Origin: Xenoacremonium recifei
Taxonomy: Eukaryota; Ascomycota; Sordariomycetes; Hypocreales; Nectriaceae
Direction: 5' to 3'
Assembly: GCA_012184525.1 (NCBI GenBank)
Contig: WOFQ01000035.1
Coordinates: 124,001 to 188,000, forward strand
Length of the DNA: 64,000 nt
Position numbers and translations under genes: made by a program. This document shows positions 35,434 to 47,906 of this stretch, piece after piece (the stretch's first letter is position 1; the number at the start of each line of letters is the position of its first letter). The notes under the pieces are model-generated. The model made no database searches and was not told the DNA's origin. It saw only the letters and a program-made list of their open reading frames with translations.

Positions 35434-35951
35434 GAGCCCGGACAGGCCGTGGGGTTTGGAAATGACGCGGTCGTGGTAGAAGGACGATCAATGGAGTCGA
35501 GGAGAAGCTGTGGTTTGGGTCGAGAGCTGGGAGTATAAGAGAGTTCGTGGTGGTGGAGGAGGAGGAGGAGGAGAATAAATCGAGGTTCGTCTGCGGTTCG
35601 GTGCGGTTTTATGTCGGTAGGTTCGAAGGTGAGAAGATTCTCACATTGTCGTGAGAGTTCTGAGGGTGAGGGTAAAGTGAGGCAGCTCTGGCGGGAGACG
35701 GGTGGGCGCAGCCAATCTCGCCGGGACCTGACCTGAGCACGCGGTGAGGTTTGCGCCCTGTTAGTGAGCAGTGCAGTGACTCTTCCCCCGCGGTCAAAGA
35801 CTGAAAAAAGACAACAATGACCGGCTGCACCCTGACCAGAGACGCAGCTCTCGTGGACGTTGACGGGGAGGAGGAGGAGAGAGAGGGAAGAGAGTTGGTT
35901 GGGGGAGCGGAGCCATGCCATGGATGGACAATGAATGGGCCCGGCCTTGGA

Positions 35952-36003
35952 GGACTGGACTGGACTGGACGGGACTCCAGATGGGATGGGATGGGATGGG
36001 ATG
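35952..36003. repeat. Adjacent (GGACT)n and (GGGAT)n pentamer repeats
   Basis: At 35952-35970 the unit ggact occurs nearly four times; after ten bases the unit gggat occurs more than four times at 35981-36003. They lie in the upstream region of the ELL-like gene. Confidence 0.88.
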
Positions 36004-38650
36004 TCCAAAGTACAGGTACGTAGCGGCCTGGGTCGGGGCATGGGGGAACGCTCGCTCCCGTAGCCCGTCCACTGCCAGCTGGGTCTCCCGGGTGCTGGGT
36101 ACCGCTACCAGCGACCAGCACGTCCCTGCCAGGTTCCTCGAGGCGTGGGCGTGGGCCTGGAAGTACCCGAGGTACCCGTTGGACGCCCAGTTGCTGCAGC
36201 AGCCCGCTGGAGACGAACGGCTTCAGCGCGTCACCGCCCGGACGCTCCCCGCCACGCTCACTGTAATACAGGGCCCGCCCGCCGACGACTCGGTCGGTAC
36301 CCTCGAGTACCTGGCCGTCCGCGCTACGTTAGCACCGCTGCGGCGCCTGTGGGTGCGCGTGCGTGGTTGCGTGTGGGAGGGCGGCAAGTAGCGCGCAGGT
36401 ACCCGGCCGGGGTTCGAGCAGGGGTATTGGGCGTGCTGCGGTGCGACAGCGGGCGGCAGCGCTACCCTTGCGGTACATGCGTCGCTCTAGACTTGCCCGA
36501 GCCTCGTGAGTGCAAGATGGGGGATCCTGGGCGCCAGCAACCGCACCGCACCACCACCACCACTACAGGACAGCCTGAATGGGCTCGCCGTGGGTGTGCT
36601 GGTTCGGTCCTCTTTTGTCCCCCGTCTCTTTTTCTTTGCCGCTCTTTGTCGTGAGGTCTGAATGTGCATGTACATACAGCCATCCCTTGATGCATGGAGG
36701 CGGCCTCAGCACCTTGTTGGCAGCATGGCGGCGCTTCCTCCGACGCCTCGGGAAAGTTACTTTCCCACCCCCTTTGCGGCGCAAAACCCAGTAAGATGTT
36801 TTTCATTACCCTTCGACTATTATTACGGAGTATGTACTCACGGACGACGAGAGCCTGGCCAGCCTGGGTCCAGCGGACAGGTCGAGCGAGCTAGGCTAGC
36901 GAACCGCTACGCATCCATGGCGAGACAGGCCTGGCTGGTGCTGGCTGGTGCTGGCTTGGCTTGGCTCGGAGTGGACGTGGACATGGACGGACGTCCCAGC
37001 GGATCGGCCACCCGAACGTGGTCTGGCTTCGCTTGTCGTCGAGTCGGAAGAGTCGAGAGCTGTTTTTAACCGTCGCCCGCCGAGAGAGAAACTCTGTGTG
37101 CCTGCGCCACTGAGGTTGTCTCTGTCAATGTCTGCATGTCTCTGCGAGTCGCCATGCCGAGAGACACATGTTTGGCGTGGACAGTCGAGACACCGAGGGA
37201 GATTGGCTGCCAATGTCAAAACTCAACGCTCAGTCAGCCAGCGCTCTCTCGCCGACGCCGTTGCCCTTGGGATGTTCTTCAGGGACGCTACGCGGCGCCA
37301 GAGCTCACGGTTATGCCTGCAAATAGCGTCTGCAGACCACACCCTTGCTCCCTCGTAGCCGCGTCTCCCAATCGGCCTCCCACGGATGGCCTCCCATCGG
37401 TGGGGAGTGTCTGACACTTGCCTCCTCTGACAACCCGACTTCATACCGTATTGCACGCCGTAGGTAGGACGGACTTCGTACCGGTGACTGGATCTTTCGG
37501 CAGTGACAATTCGGGTTGCGAGAACGGTATTCAGCAAGGGCATTGACTCTGCCCGGACTCACATCTCCGAGTCAAACCCGTTTATCGATTGAGTGATAGT
37601 CCGTCCCGTAGGGCAGATGGTGGCCGGGCCGCTATGGTTCCTGATCCGCTGCTGCAGCACCTTGATTGCGAGAACGCAACACCACAAGTATTATAGCACC
37701 ACCACGTTACAGCACAGTGACGGTGGTTGCTGCTGACTCTCCTCTCGGCATGTCTGTCCGGCACCGCCGCCGCCGCCGCCGCCGCCATTGCTGCTCCGTC
37801 AGTCTCGGCGGCACGGCCTGTCGTCAGATCAGAACGGCTCACCATGCGACCATCATCCACGCGCTGGTATGGACGAAGCGACCGATGTTCCTGGCCGGGT
37901 GGGCGATCCGCCGCCGCAATTGGCCCTGCCGCAGCGAGACATCCCAGCGCACCCTGGTCAGTAGCGGTACCTCCACCTGTGCCTTGGCCAGGGCGCCGCC
38001 TCGAGTCACAGCGTGCAGCCGGTGACTGGCACACGACTCACTGCGGTTCGCTGACATCACCGACGCCTCGTGGGAGTGTAGACGCTCAGCTGCTAAGCTG
38101 GGCGTGATGCGTTGTCTTGACTTGTCTTGTCGCAGCAGAGATCTGACAATCCCTGGAAGAGGCATTGATCTGTCCCGCGTCGCAGCTGACGATTGGGGGC
38201 CTAATTGGCGCTGAGGATGAGGCGACCTGAAACTGCGAGATGTGGACGGAGCATCGTGGAGTAGCGTGTCTTGGGTTGGGAGCTTTCAGGTCAGGCTGGG
38301 TGAAGCCTGGCGATTAGGTACATAGGCCTAGGAGAAGTCATCCCTCCGTCTCCAATCCCAAAAGATCCAACCGGCAGGCAGCTCAGGCAGGGCAGGCGCC
38401 CGACCTCACGTTTGGAAGGTCCTCTGGTCTGGTCGCGACTGCCCTCCATCCTGAACATCATCCTCCGTGCCTCCTTCCCTTCTACCAAGGGGGGTGTGGG
38501 GGGCGTGTGCAGCAAGAATCGTGGCATTCGGCAAATCAGAGCCTCAGCATCGGGCTTGGCGCTTCAACCCCCAGCCGTCTTTTCCTTCTCCCATAATATG
38601 AACTGGCGAGACTCTTGACTGTCAATCAAATCAATATGAGAGGAGAGATG

Positions 38651-38670
38651 CCATCCCATCCCATCCCATC
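38651..38670. repeat. (CCCAT)n pentamer repeat
   Basis: Four copies of ccatc/cccat in a row. This is the reverse complement of the GGGAT unit at 35981-36003, 2.7 kb away. Confidence 0.85.
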
Positions 38671-41600
38671 ACTGTCTCGTCACGCCGCCGCCCTTCCTCC
38701 CACGTCCCCACGCCCGGGTCCATCCTAAACGAGCCTACGGCCAATTGCTCCCGAAGCTTCTTGCTCGCTAAGTCGGCTAGGCTCTCTGGCAACGCAACGG
38801 GGCCTTTCTTCTCCCTCGAGTTCCTCATCTTCCAGACCCGCCAATGACCCTCTCCAGCATGAGCCATACCGATAGGCTGGTGGGCAATGGACCAGACTCA
38901 ATGCATCGCTTGTTAAGCAGACCGCTTCAATGGCAAGTCAAGTCTGGCGGGGATTACGGTGCACAAGAAACGGAGGATGGCGGTGCTGATGAAGCCGGAC
39001 TCCGCTAGCACTGCCCAGCCACAGGGACTGCCGATGCAGTTCTCTGACTGCATGAGAATCCCCGGTCTTGCCATGCTATGCCTTCTTTGCAGCGCCTCCG
39101 GACGGACGCCCACTCGACGGGCAGGGCCGACAAGAATAACTACATGTCCTTGCTGTCCCAGAGAGGCACCGAGATGCCCTGCAACTGCGGGCCCTCCAAC
39201 ACCCGTGATGCACAGAACCGACATGGACGTATGCACCTCTTGATGCACTGTCGCTCCTTGCGGCGGGATACATGCTCCATGCAGTTGCAGTGGGCATCCG
39301 AGAAGGGGAATGCACCGGACGCCCTAGCGATCTTCGCGCTGGTTCCCGCGGCTGACGTTGCGGCCGGTTGACAGCGATATCCCTCCAAATCTCCAAGACG
39401 ACGAAGGCGCCCCTTGGTAATTTACAGTTGCCTCGATTCAGACATGCTATGGGGATTCGATTGGGCGTCTGTTAGGTGCCCGCCAACCTGGTACCTCGCC
39501 GCTGTCACTAGGCCTGTCGTTACCCGTCGAACCCCTCTCTCTGTAGGCCCTGGACTGTCTCCGTAGGGCTGCGAGCAGCGTCCTTGATTCGATCAGACGG
39601 TCGTGGCGCACAGAAAAAGCCGCTGCGGCTGTACGAGGTCCAACGCGGCCATATCCGCTGTCGAAAATGCAGGGTCGACATGCATCATTGATTCCCTCAT
39701 GCTGAATCCCGCCATCCCGCAGGAAATAACACAAAGTGCAATTGCTGCAATCGCCCTTCGAGGGTCGTCGCCGCGGCAAACCACTTTAGACGTATAGATC
39801 GGGACTATTGAGGGTCAATGTCTCTCCACCATCAATTTGGCTCAGACACCCGATTCTACAGAGCTCAACAGTGCCAAAGACGGATCCTTCTACCGTTCAC
39901 CAGGCGGATATACTCAATGGTTAATTCCACTTGTATATACTTCAATAGCTCCCCCAAACCCACTGGCCACAACCCAACTTTTCAGGCTCGTCATCCCTGT
40001 GTGTTTTGGTGGGGACAGGAACAACAGACAGGCAGCATCATCTACACGTGGGAGCGTTTGAATGCAGAGGGACCTGGGATGGGCATCGGCCACGACGGCA
40101 CAGCCCGGGACCAGGGACATGTACTTCCGGAGGTAGCAGAGATCGACTCCGACTCAAGATATTACGCACACACGCTGCACCGGCGAGAGAGAATATCTCG
40201 CAACCAACCCACGTTGCCTCTGATAGGAATATATGTACGGGGTGCAGTCGCTGTACGGCACGGAGCACCAGGAACGGCAAGACAGGGGTGTCTGCTCATG
40301 GAACTAACAAGTTGGGCCTAGAAGCGCGAGAGAACACACCATTCGGGGACGGACCCTGCGAGGACCGTCGGATCCAGAAGTTCGAGCAGCAGAGCGGGCG
40401 CTTGACAGCCAAAGGTCAGAATTATTAAGACTCGGCAATGAGCGGTCGTTGGTGCGGCATGTGGTCGAGCATCTCAGAGCCCTCATTCGAAGAGCAAAGA
40501 GAGCGATCTGCTTACATACATACATACGGTCTGACGGGGAGGGAGGGACATCAGCAAAGGCCCGACTCGCCTCAGCCTCTCGCTCGATCCGCCAACACGA
40601 CAACGTCACTGTCGTATTGTTAGTGCTACATACATGCTGTTCCGTTCAGAGTCTTGAAGCTCGTCTCGAAAAGAAAATCTCTGTCTTATCTCAGCACCAC
40701 GTTGTCGGCGTTCACCAGCCAGCCCGTGATCGGACGGGCATTCATCCCACGTTTGCCCGCTGGTCCTCGGCTACTCGCGCTACCAAAAGCCTCGTCCGGC
40801 AGGCGTGTTGCAGCGAGATTCTCGTCGGTCCCAAGCATCTGTATGCGTCCATCGGATGGGGCCGCTGCAAGTCATGCCAATCAGGACTGGCGCCGACACG
40901 GAGGAAGAAGGGTGCACTGCAACTCCGTCAGCCAGCAGGACACCCTCACGCATCATGCCCGATGCCTGAAGGGACCTTGTACAGGGACGGTACAAGTACT
41001 TCCAGCGCCGTTCCTCGCCACCCGAGGCCGATCAGAGGGATTTGCATCGTCGACGGATGTCTCTGGCCGGATCTTCACGCCCGACGGTTAGCTGCCCTGC
41101 TGCCTGCCTCAACTCCAGATACCGCCCGTACCCTGACGACGGGACCAGTGCTTCCGGGGCTGACATTTGAAGTCGAGGGTTCCTAAATGCGGTCACCAAC
41201 CCAGATTGAGGGGTCTCTTTCGGCATCTCCAGTTGCACAATGATGCTCTTCCGTACGAACGATGCAATGCCCAAAGAGACAGACCCCAGGCCAAGCCAGC
41301 CCAGCCCAGTCCAGCTCGGGGCCATCCATGTCTAGCGCCGGATCTATTGGACGTGTGCTCCGTAGATTGAGAAACCGCCGTCAACGGCGAGCAGTTGCTA
41401 CCGGGTCGAGGCCGCGGGTTCCTCGTCTGCAGAACCACCACGGCATTTTCTGGATGTCGCATGCTCGACAAGGGGCCTTCGTCTTTGGGGGGATTGTCCC
41501 GCGCTAGAAGCTCGAGAACGGCTGGCTCTAGGGCCCAAGCCTCTGGGATGGGCTTCGAGGTGCGTCAATGGCAACAAGATGTGGTGTTCTCTCTCTGTGG

Positions 41601-42860
41601 CCTAAGCTTAACGCTCACTGATGCAGATCCATTCCAGACGTCCGGTGGCCGTTCTGACCCGTTCAGGTCTCCTCCTCTGCAGCGTCTCCGGTCACACATC
41701 CAGCTAGCAAGGCTCTTTCGGGTCATCCGCCCATCCATGCATCACGACGGCGCCACACGTTTTCCCCCAGACTTGCAGCAGCTCCTCCTCCTCCTCAGCA
41801 CGAGATGGGTGCGCAACGCCAAAAAGCGGGGAGGTCCCCTTGGAACCGGTCCCGACCAGGATCCTGACGACCGACGACCTTAGGTGCTGCTACGTAGGTA
41901 GTATTCGGGGTTGTCAGGGCACTAATAGAGGAGACGAGCGTTACTACGTCGTCCACTACCTCTGAGGAAGACAACGGGAGAGACTGACAGAACCAGATCC
42001 CGCAGCCACATGATGCTCGTACCACGGCTCCCTCGAAAGACGTCGGCGTCGTCTCGCCGATTGGCCAGCTGCCAACCTCGCATCCATGTCTGCCCACCCT
42101 GCCACAGCAAGACCTTTGCCGGCGAGCTAAAGCAAGGTATCGATGTCTCACTGCGGAACGACCTCGAGTGGCTTGCAAGCCCTCGCCAATGGCGCCCACC
42201 GCCCGGTGCGACGGCGCGGGGCGAAGATGAGTTTATGTCTCAGCGAGGAGAGACAAAAAGTAAGGAAAAGCAGGGCTGGCTGCGCTGTTCCTGAGACATG
42301 GCACGCATCGAGATTCGCTGGTGGTGCCCAGCTGAGACGCCACTTGCTCACTGTGCATGCGAGCAATTACCTTCTCGTGAGGCTCGGCGCGGCGCGGCAC
42401 AGCACAGCACTGTGTCGATGTTCACATTTATACTCGTCACTCTGCTTTCCATCTACCCGGATCAATATTGCCTAGGCGGTGAAGGCGAGACGATGCCATG
42501 ACCAGTCTCTACATCAAGTCATGGGGCATCGACGAGCCGCCGTCTTGGCCCCAGGCGATGGTGGGATTAGTGTCTCCTGCTCCTCGTGATACTCCTGCAC
42601 TTGTAAGTCTGAGATGCGGGGGGGGGCCGTAGATGGCCGTCTCATTGGGCGGTCATGAACTCTGGAGTTTTGATTTTGTGTGTTCTTCCTCGTCCTAGCT
42701 TTGCACGTCACTCCGTTCCTCTAGCCTCTTCTCCGGCCTTGCTCTCTTCCTTCGGAGCTCTGTGCTCACCCAGAGCCAAGACCATCCATGTCCCCTACAG
42801 AACAAAGGGTGTCCCTCCAAATTGGTCGTCCTCCACAGTGGTGGCAGCCTCGTCTCAGAC

Positions 42861-43648
42861 TTATTGAGTCTTGAACAACAGGATGGCGACGTGGCCGAGG
42901 TAGAAGTAGATGAAGTGCTTAGTTTCTGCGACACGAGAATGTCTCTAGTCAGCCACCCGGTTCTAATATCCAATTACGCCGCTTCTGTGAGGCGCCCTTG
43001 AAGGCTTCGGTGCCTCGCCGACAAGGCAGAGCAGAGCAAGGCAATCAATCAGGCAGGGAAAGGAGGCTTCCAGCAAAACGTACCGTGAGTCACAAAGCTA
43101 CCGAAATTGCGGCCAACGATGCAGTGCCAGGTCGGGCCCTTTCGCTCGTCGAACTGGGAGAAGGTCAGGTCAGCGGTGTCTTGTCTTGTCTCCCGGGTTT
43201 GTGGTGTACGAACTGTGCGCTTGATATGCTGTGCAATGTCCTGAGACGTGTCAATTGGCCGTGCATCACATCATTAGACCGTCAAGGGGGCATGACGACA
43301 ACCTTTTCGACAGTGAACTTGGCCATGGCCTCCTGAGCTGCAGCCTTGTCAGCCCTGTTTGCATTGCACTCTGATGTCATGAGGCCTGACGTACCAACTT
43401 CGATCGACTCCTGTTGCATATCGTCGGTCTGGGTGCGGGCGGGCACAATCTCGTCAGCGATCACGCTCGAGGGAAGATGTCTCCATGTACGCGGGCGGTA
43501 TTACCATGTCGGCGGACTTGATCTGGGCTTTAACGAGAAGTCAGCGATGCGATGCGATGCGATGCCGGGATGATTCGCGAGGCGTCCACCTACCTTCGAG
43601 CTTCTCCCGCGGGGCGGGGGTGGCGCCCTCTTGCTTCATGTCAGACAT
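42861..43648 (-). CDS. Dynein light chain LC8 (DYNLL/Dyn2/NudG)
   Basis: Seven exons: 43594-43648, 43505-43527, 43395-43428, 43303-43337, 43214-43240, 43084-43153, 42861-42925 (55, 23, 34, 35, 27, 70 and 65 bases), all phases consistent, giving 102 residues. No exon is visible as a long ORF. The spliced protein has the LC8 signatures: TDDMQQESIEVAQEAMAKF, DIAQHIKRTFDERKGPTWHC, IVGRNFGSFVTHETKHFIY and FYLGHVAILLFK. An N-terminal extension of about 20 residues (MSDMKQEGATPAPREKLE) precedes the core. LC8 is a dimeric hub that binds dynein intermediate chain and many partners with TQT-like motifs; in fungi it supports dynein-driven nuclear migration. The KxTQT groove residues (GSFVTHE, FYLG) are intact. 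Strong confidence because the whole core matches without gaps. Confidence 0.96.
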
Positions 43649-46600
43649 GGCGACGGAGAGAGCGGTAACGAGACGAGTTCAGTTCAGTTCGGGGCGGGCA
43701 AATCGACGAGGGCAACCTAAAGGAGGCACGGTTAGCGATTGTTGGCTCTGTGAGTCTCCCACGAGCGCGAAACTCGAGTTTCCAGCACATAGGAGGCTCC
43801 CGTCCACACGGCACGTACAGGGAATCTTCGCCGGGATGCGCACCGGCGGCTGACGATAGAGGGGGCGGTTCTTTGATGATGTGACGGCGGTGATGTTTTG
43901 GTGGTGGTTCGTCAGGCGTTGAGGGTTGTGGGGACCGTGCGCGACGCGGCGGCGGGAAGAGGAGACGAGAGGTCACTTAACTCAAGTTAGTGGGCATGGC
44001 GGCAACCCCCACTCTGCCTACCCTATATTAGGATTTTGAAGAGACCGGGTTTCGGGATATAACTAGTTTGAGCCGCACAACTGTAGAAAGAGGTGAATGA
44101 AGTGATGTAGGTCGGTTAGTTAAGATGGCGGTTGTATTTTTTATGATTTGTATGGTAGGTGGGGTGTTTTCATTGCATTTTTGCGTCTACACTGGGTTCA
44201 CGCTGTGATTGAAGCCACAGTCACTCGAACATGTACAACTTTGGGGCAAACATTGACTGAGTATGGGCAATTCACAATTTGGAAACCGGAAAAAAGCATT
44301 CCAAAGCGCGCTTAAATGTGACTAGCACTTCATCACATGACCAGGACGAATTAAGTCACTAGAAATGGATGAGTGTTGTAAGTACAGCCATTTCACTCGA
44401 CCCCTGAACAGTTTCTGCACTCTACGCCCCAGAAGAGCAGCGCCTAGGATCTATCAGCGACGCCCTAAAAAAAGACAAAAGAGCTCAAAGTTTGATCCCA
44501 GGGATATCTGTGCCAGATATGGAATTTACTGAGCTTTAGTAACAAGCTGCGCTATGGGTCAGCAACGAGGCCGCGTCACGACACAGCGGAAGACACAAGA
44601 ACGACAGGCAAGAAATACGGCCGTCATTGTCAAGATGAATGGCCACCACAGAGACACTCAAGTGATTCAAGAGCCATTGTTAGTTCAAATTGGCCATGAG
44701 CTTGTCTCTCGGCGGGCATTTGCAAGGGGGGCTTGGAGGAGGGGTGAACGTTGCTTTGTGGGAAATTGTCAAAATTCGACCACAAGGGATCTGTAGCAGA
44801 AACATGTCAGAAGTGGGGTAGTACTTGAGTCCCCTTTAAAAAATACTGAAGTTTGGATCGCGTCAGTATTCCTCTGCAGATGATGCCCTGGGCTGTTGGA
44901 ATCGGACATCTGGGTCATGACAATGGAACTGGTAGATTATGCTCGAATCTCGGACTTGCACTGCGATCAATATATCCAAACTTACTAGGTGAGGCAGGGA
45001 TTGTAGAGGTATGACCTACCGGTGTGCCGTGGACGAGTCCTCACCTGGTCGGACCCCCATTTCAGCATTGTTGACACTTGGTTAATACCATCCCGAATAA
45101 GCTCATAGTGAATGAAGTACTTAGATCATGATGATTACAAGAAAATTGAAGAAGAGTCGTGGTTAGTAGTTCTGATATAAGATGGTGAAAATCCGTGGTT
45201 GAGATTCTCCTAGGAGAGCGCATTCTGGTTACCTACCAGAGTTTAGAATGGCGACCAAAATCATCCAATAGTTCGAAATTTCCGGAAGAGACACCAAAGA
45301 TAGTTTGAAAATAGAGTATAACGAGAAATCTCAAGAACTGTGACACGCCCTAGTTGCCCCATACTTCGTCGACAGTGCCTCGAGAATGTGTACAAAGGGC
45401 GGGAGGCCAAGGACAATATCCCCCAGGGCCACCTCATGGACGTCTACCCATGAACCAAGAAGTGCTTATTATAAAAAAAAAACTAGTCCAGAGAGATAAA
45501 AAAAGGTCATGACCCATTTCTTTCGTTGTTCTGGATAGCCCTCGTGAACGTGCACCCTATGATCTGCGGATATCGAAAACCGATGTACCACGGGATAGAC
45601 TGTTTTACTGCAACAGACCATTCGAATAATGTACAATAAAGACAGAGCACGTCTAGAGATCAAGTCTCGTCTGCTCAAGGTAGGAAAAAAAAGGTGTTAA
45701 GTCGGGTCTTGTGGAAGAGCAGGATAGGGGGGCCATGTATGAACGATTGCGGGTTAGTCACATGGCACAAGACAGATATTTAAGTATCTATCAAAGCCAT
45801 GAGTGAAATAAATGGAAGAAACGAGAAAGATTTCAGAGCCAATTGGGGATGACCATGGAGCCGATCGAAATGTCAAGACGTACCGGCGTTCCTGGGGACG
45901 GTGGAAAGCCGACAGGATATAACATCTATCTGTTCATATATATGACCGAGGAAGATTTCACTGGACCACCACTTTATTATTATTATTGTTTTTTTTTTTT
46001 TTTAAATTTTTTTTAGAAGAATTTATTGATAAACTTGTATTATTGAGCGCGATTAGAAATGTTGCAGGTCGAAGGTGACCAAGTGTTGGAGCCGGAGACT
46101 AAAGCAGGGCTGGAGATAGGAGCCGCTGTCGACCTCACACAAGGAAACTGAGTGATTAGGGTACCGAAGCAGCTCATGATATGCAATTTTGTCTGAATAA
46201 GAAGACTGTCTTGTTCCTCTAGGTCATTGCGACCGAAGCACCAGCAGATATGTCATCACTTAGGTCGAGGTTTTCGACTGCTGCAGATATCCTGGCCTAG
46301 ATGGTTCTTATGACCACTCTCCAACACTGTGAACTCCTTAGCATTACTTAAATCTAATCTCATTACGGTGGACGTCTAGTTGTCTGAGTAGCCTCTTTTT
46401 TCTTCTTCTTCTAGGTCATCTGAGGTTCTGAAGATACCCGCCTTGGGAGCCTGGATTGATACCGACGCATGGGCAACATCCGATGCAGCAAATAGAAAGA
46501 TAACCATAACCAAGAGAATCTTGGTTTACTTCAGAGAAACTCATGATCACTTACCATTGAACAGCCCCCAATTTAGACATTCATGTGTCTACGATAGATG

Positions 46601-47906
46601 AGTTAATGCGGGAACCATGGTCTCATTAGCATCATTGACGCGAGTACTGAGCCTGTGGTCTTGCGTCGCAATTTTCTTAATGAGGAGATAAAATAGGCGA
46701 CTCAGATATAGAATTTTCATGACCATTACACTGAGGAAAATTTATTTGAGCGTGAACTCATCCAATTCTTTTTTTCTCTTCGTGAACTCACGGAATGGTG
46801 CTTTGACGCGCGACTTTGACGCGTCGCGAAAAGCTGGTCGCGATCCGCTAAGATGACATTCTCACCACCACTCAATGTGAGTTAGAACACCCGACCTATG
46901 AATATAGGATGAATGAACTTGCTGAGCGTGCCTGATTATCCCAACTTCAAGTCCCCAGGATATTTAGTATTCAGTGTCGCGTCAAGCTATCTCGAATCTG
47001 ACGCCGCTTCGAGTGAAGCCTCAGCGAATGCTCGTCGTACTTGTAATCTCATGCGAGGCTGCAACCCATGACCTCTAGAGCGAAGCCATAAGTGTTGAGT
47101 GTCATGAATAGATTGCATCGTTCACGACTGGGCTTTGGTGCAGATGAGCTGTGGCATTTCATACCGTCCAGGGGAGACACGGTGAAATTCAGAAAGCTCA
47201 CGACAAAACCTTTTTGAAATGGCATCCACAAGTAGTATTTCATTTGAGATGATTCTTGGTATCATTCTGCTCACGCATTATTCGAATTCACAATGTAGCC
47301 GGTCCGGGGTAGCCGTGGTCTCATTCAAACACGAAATGCAGACTCATGGAATGGCACAACTGAACTTCAGAAACCAGAATTTAGCTTGTTGATCGAATAA
47401 TGGACGGGCATGACGACAGATTTTCGAAAGAATGCCTTCAAATTCCTCGAATATACTGATTTTTGACGGATTTCGGCGACATGAACACCAAATGTGTCCG
47501 AGTTAAGAGCACATCAGACAACGAAGACGACAAATACCACATATCGGAAAGGTGAGTGAAAAGCATAAGAGATGACAAGAACATAAGAAGATATATATAC
47601 TGCATTGATCATGGTCATTTGACCTCAAGAAATGCTCATTCTCTCAACTTAGGTATGTTGCATCTTCTTGTGATGGACGGGAAACAATTGAGCCATGGTT
47701 GTGAAGAAACAAAAAGTGGACCCACAGAAGCTCTCCGCACGGGCCAATGGTAGCTCGACCCCACCCTTATTGATAAGAATGGGTAAACATTTTTTTCTTC
47801 ATTCCAACTTCCTCTCTCCCTTAAATACTTGCACCTCAACGATGCTCACCCATCTGCTGCTCCCACGGTGAATCCCTCACCTCGATTGGGAGCCGACACT
47901 ACCGTA
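43649..47906. other. 4.3 kb gene-free region with AT-richer block (about 44.0-47.8 kb)
   Basis: The first 350 bases are GC-rich and should hold the LC8 promoter. From about 44.0 kb the base composition falls: a sampled 60-base line at 46741 is 38% GC, against about 60% in neighbouring regions. ORFs are all under 85 codons. A TTA run and long T-tract lie at 45973-46003. The block ends just before the Mrd1 leader. It may be a decayed mobile element or a low-GC isochore-like patch; no terminal repeats or transposase-like peptides were seen. Confidence 0.5.

Larger units (their letters stand above)
35434..42860. other. 7.4 kb gene-free, GC-rich region
   Basis: No ORF or joined set of ORFs gives a recognisable protein. 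The longest, 40449-41186 (+, 245 codons), has shuffled composition and overlaps equally open frames. The first 600 bases above 35,434 should be the ELL-like promoter and leader. Pentamer microsatellites lie at 35952-36003 and 38651-38670, and a cluster of GGTACC-type words at about 36.09-36.48 kb. One sampled 60-base line (40741) is 63% GC. No tRNA, 5S or transposon ends were recognised. Confidence 0.55.

Noticed and set aside
36400..36430. ggttcgagc resembling a tRNA B box
   Set aside because: No cloverleaf or A box fits around it.
40449..41186. 245-codon ORF on the plus strand
   Set aside because: Its composition is like random GC-rich DNA (many Arg, Ser, His, Cys), other frames are equally open, and no domain or splice partner was found.
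44000..47800. Intact transposon or retroelement in the AT-rich block
   Set aside because: No transposase or polymerase-like peptide, no terminal repeats and no target duplication could be seen.
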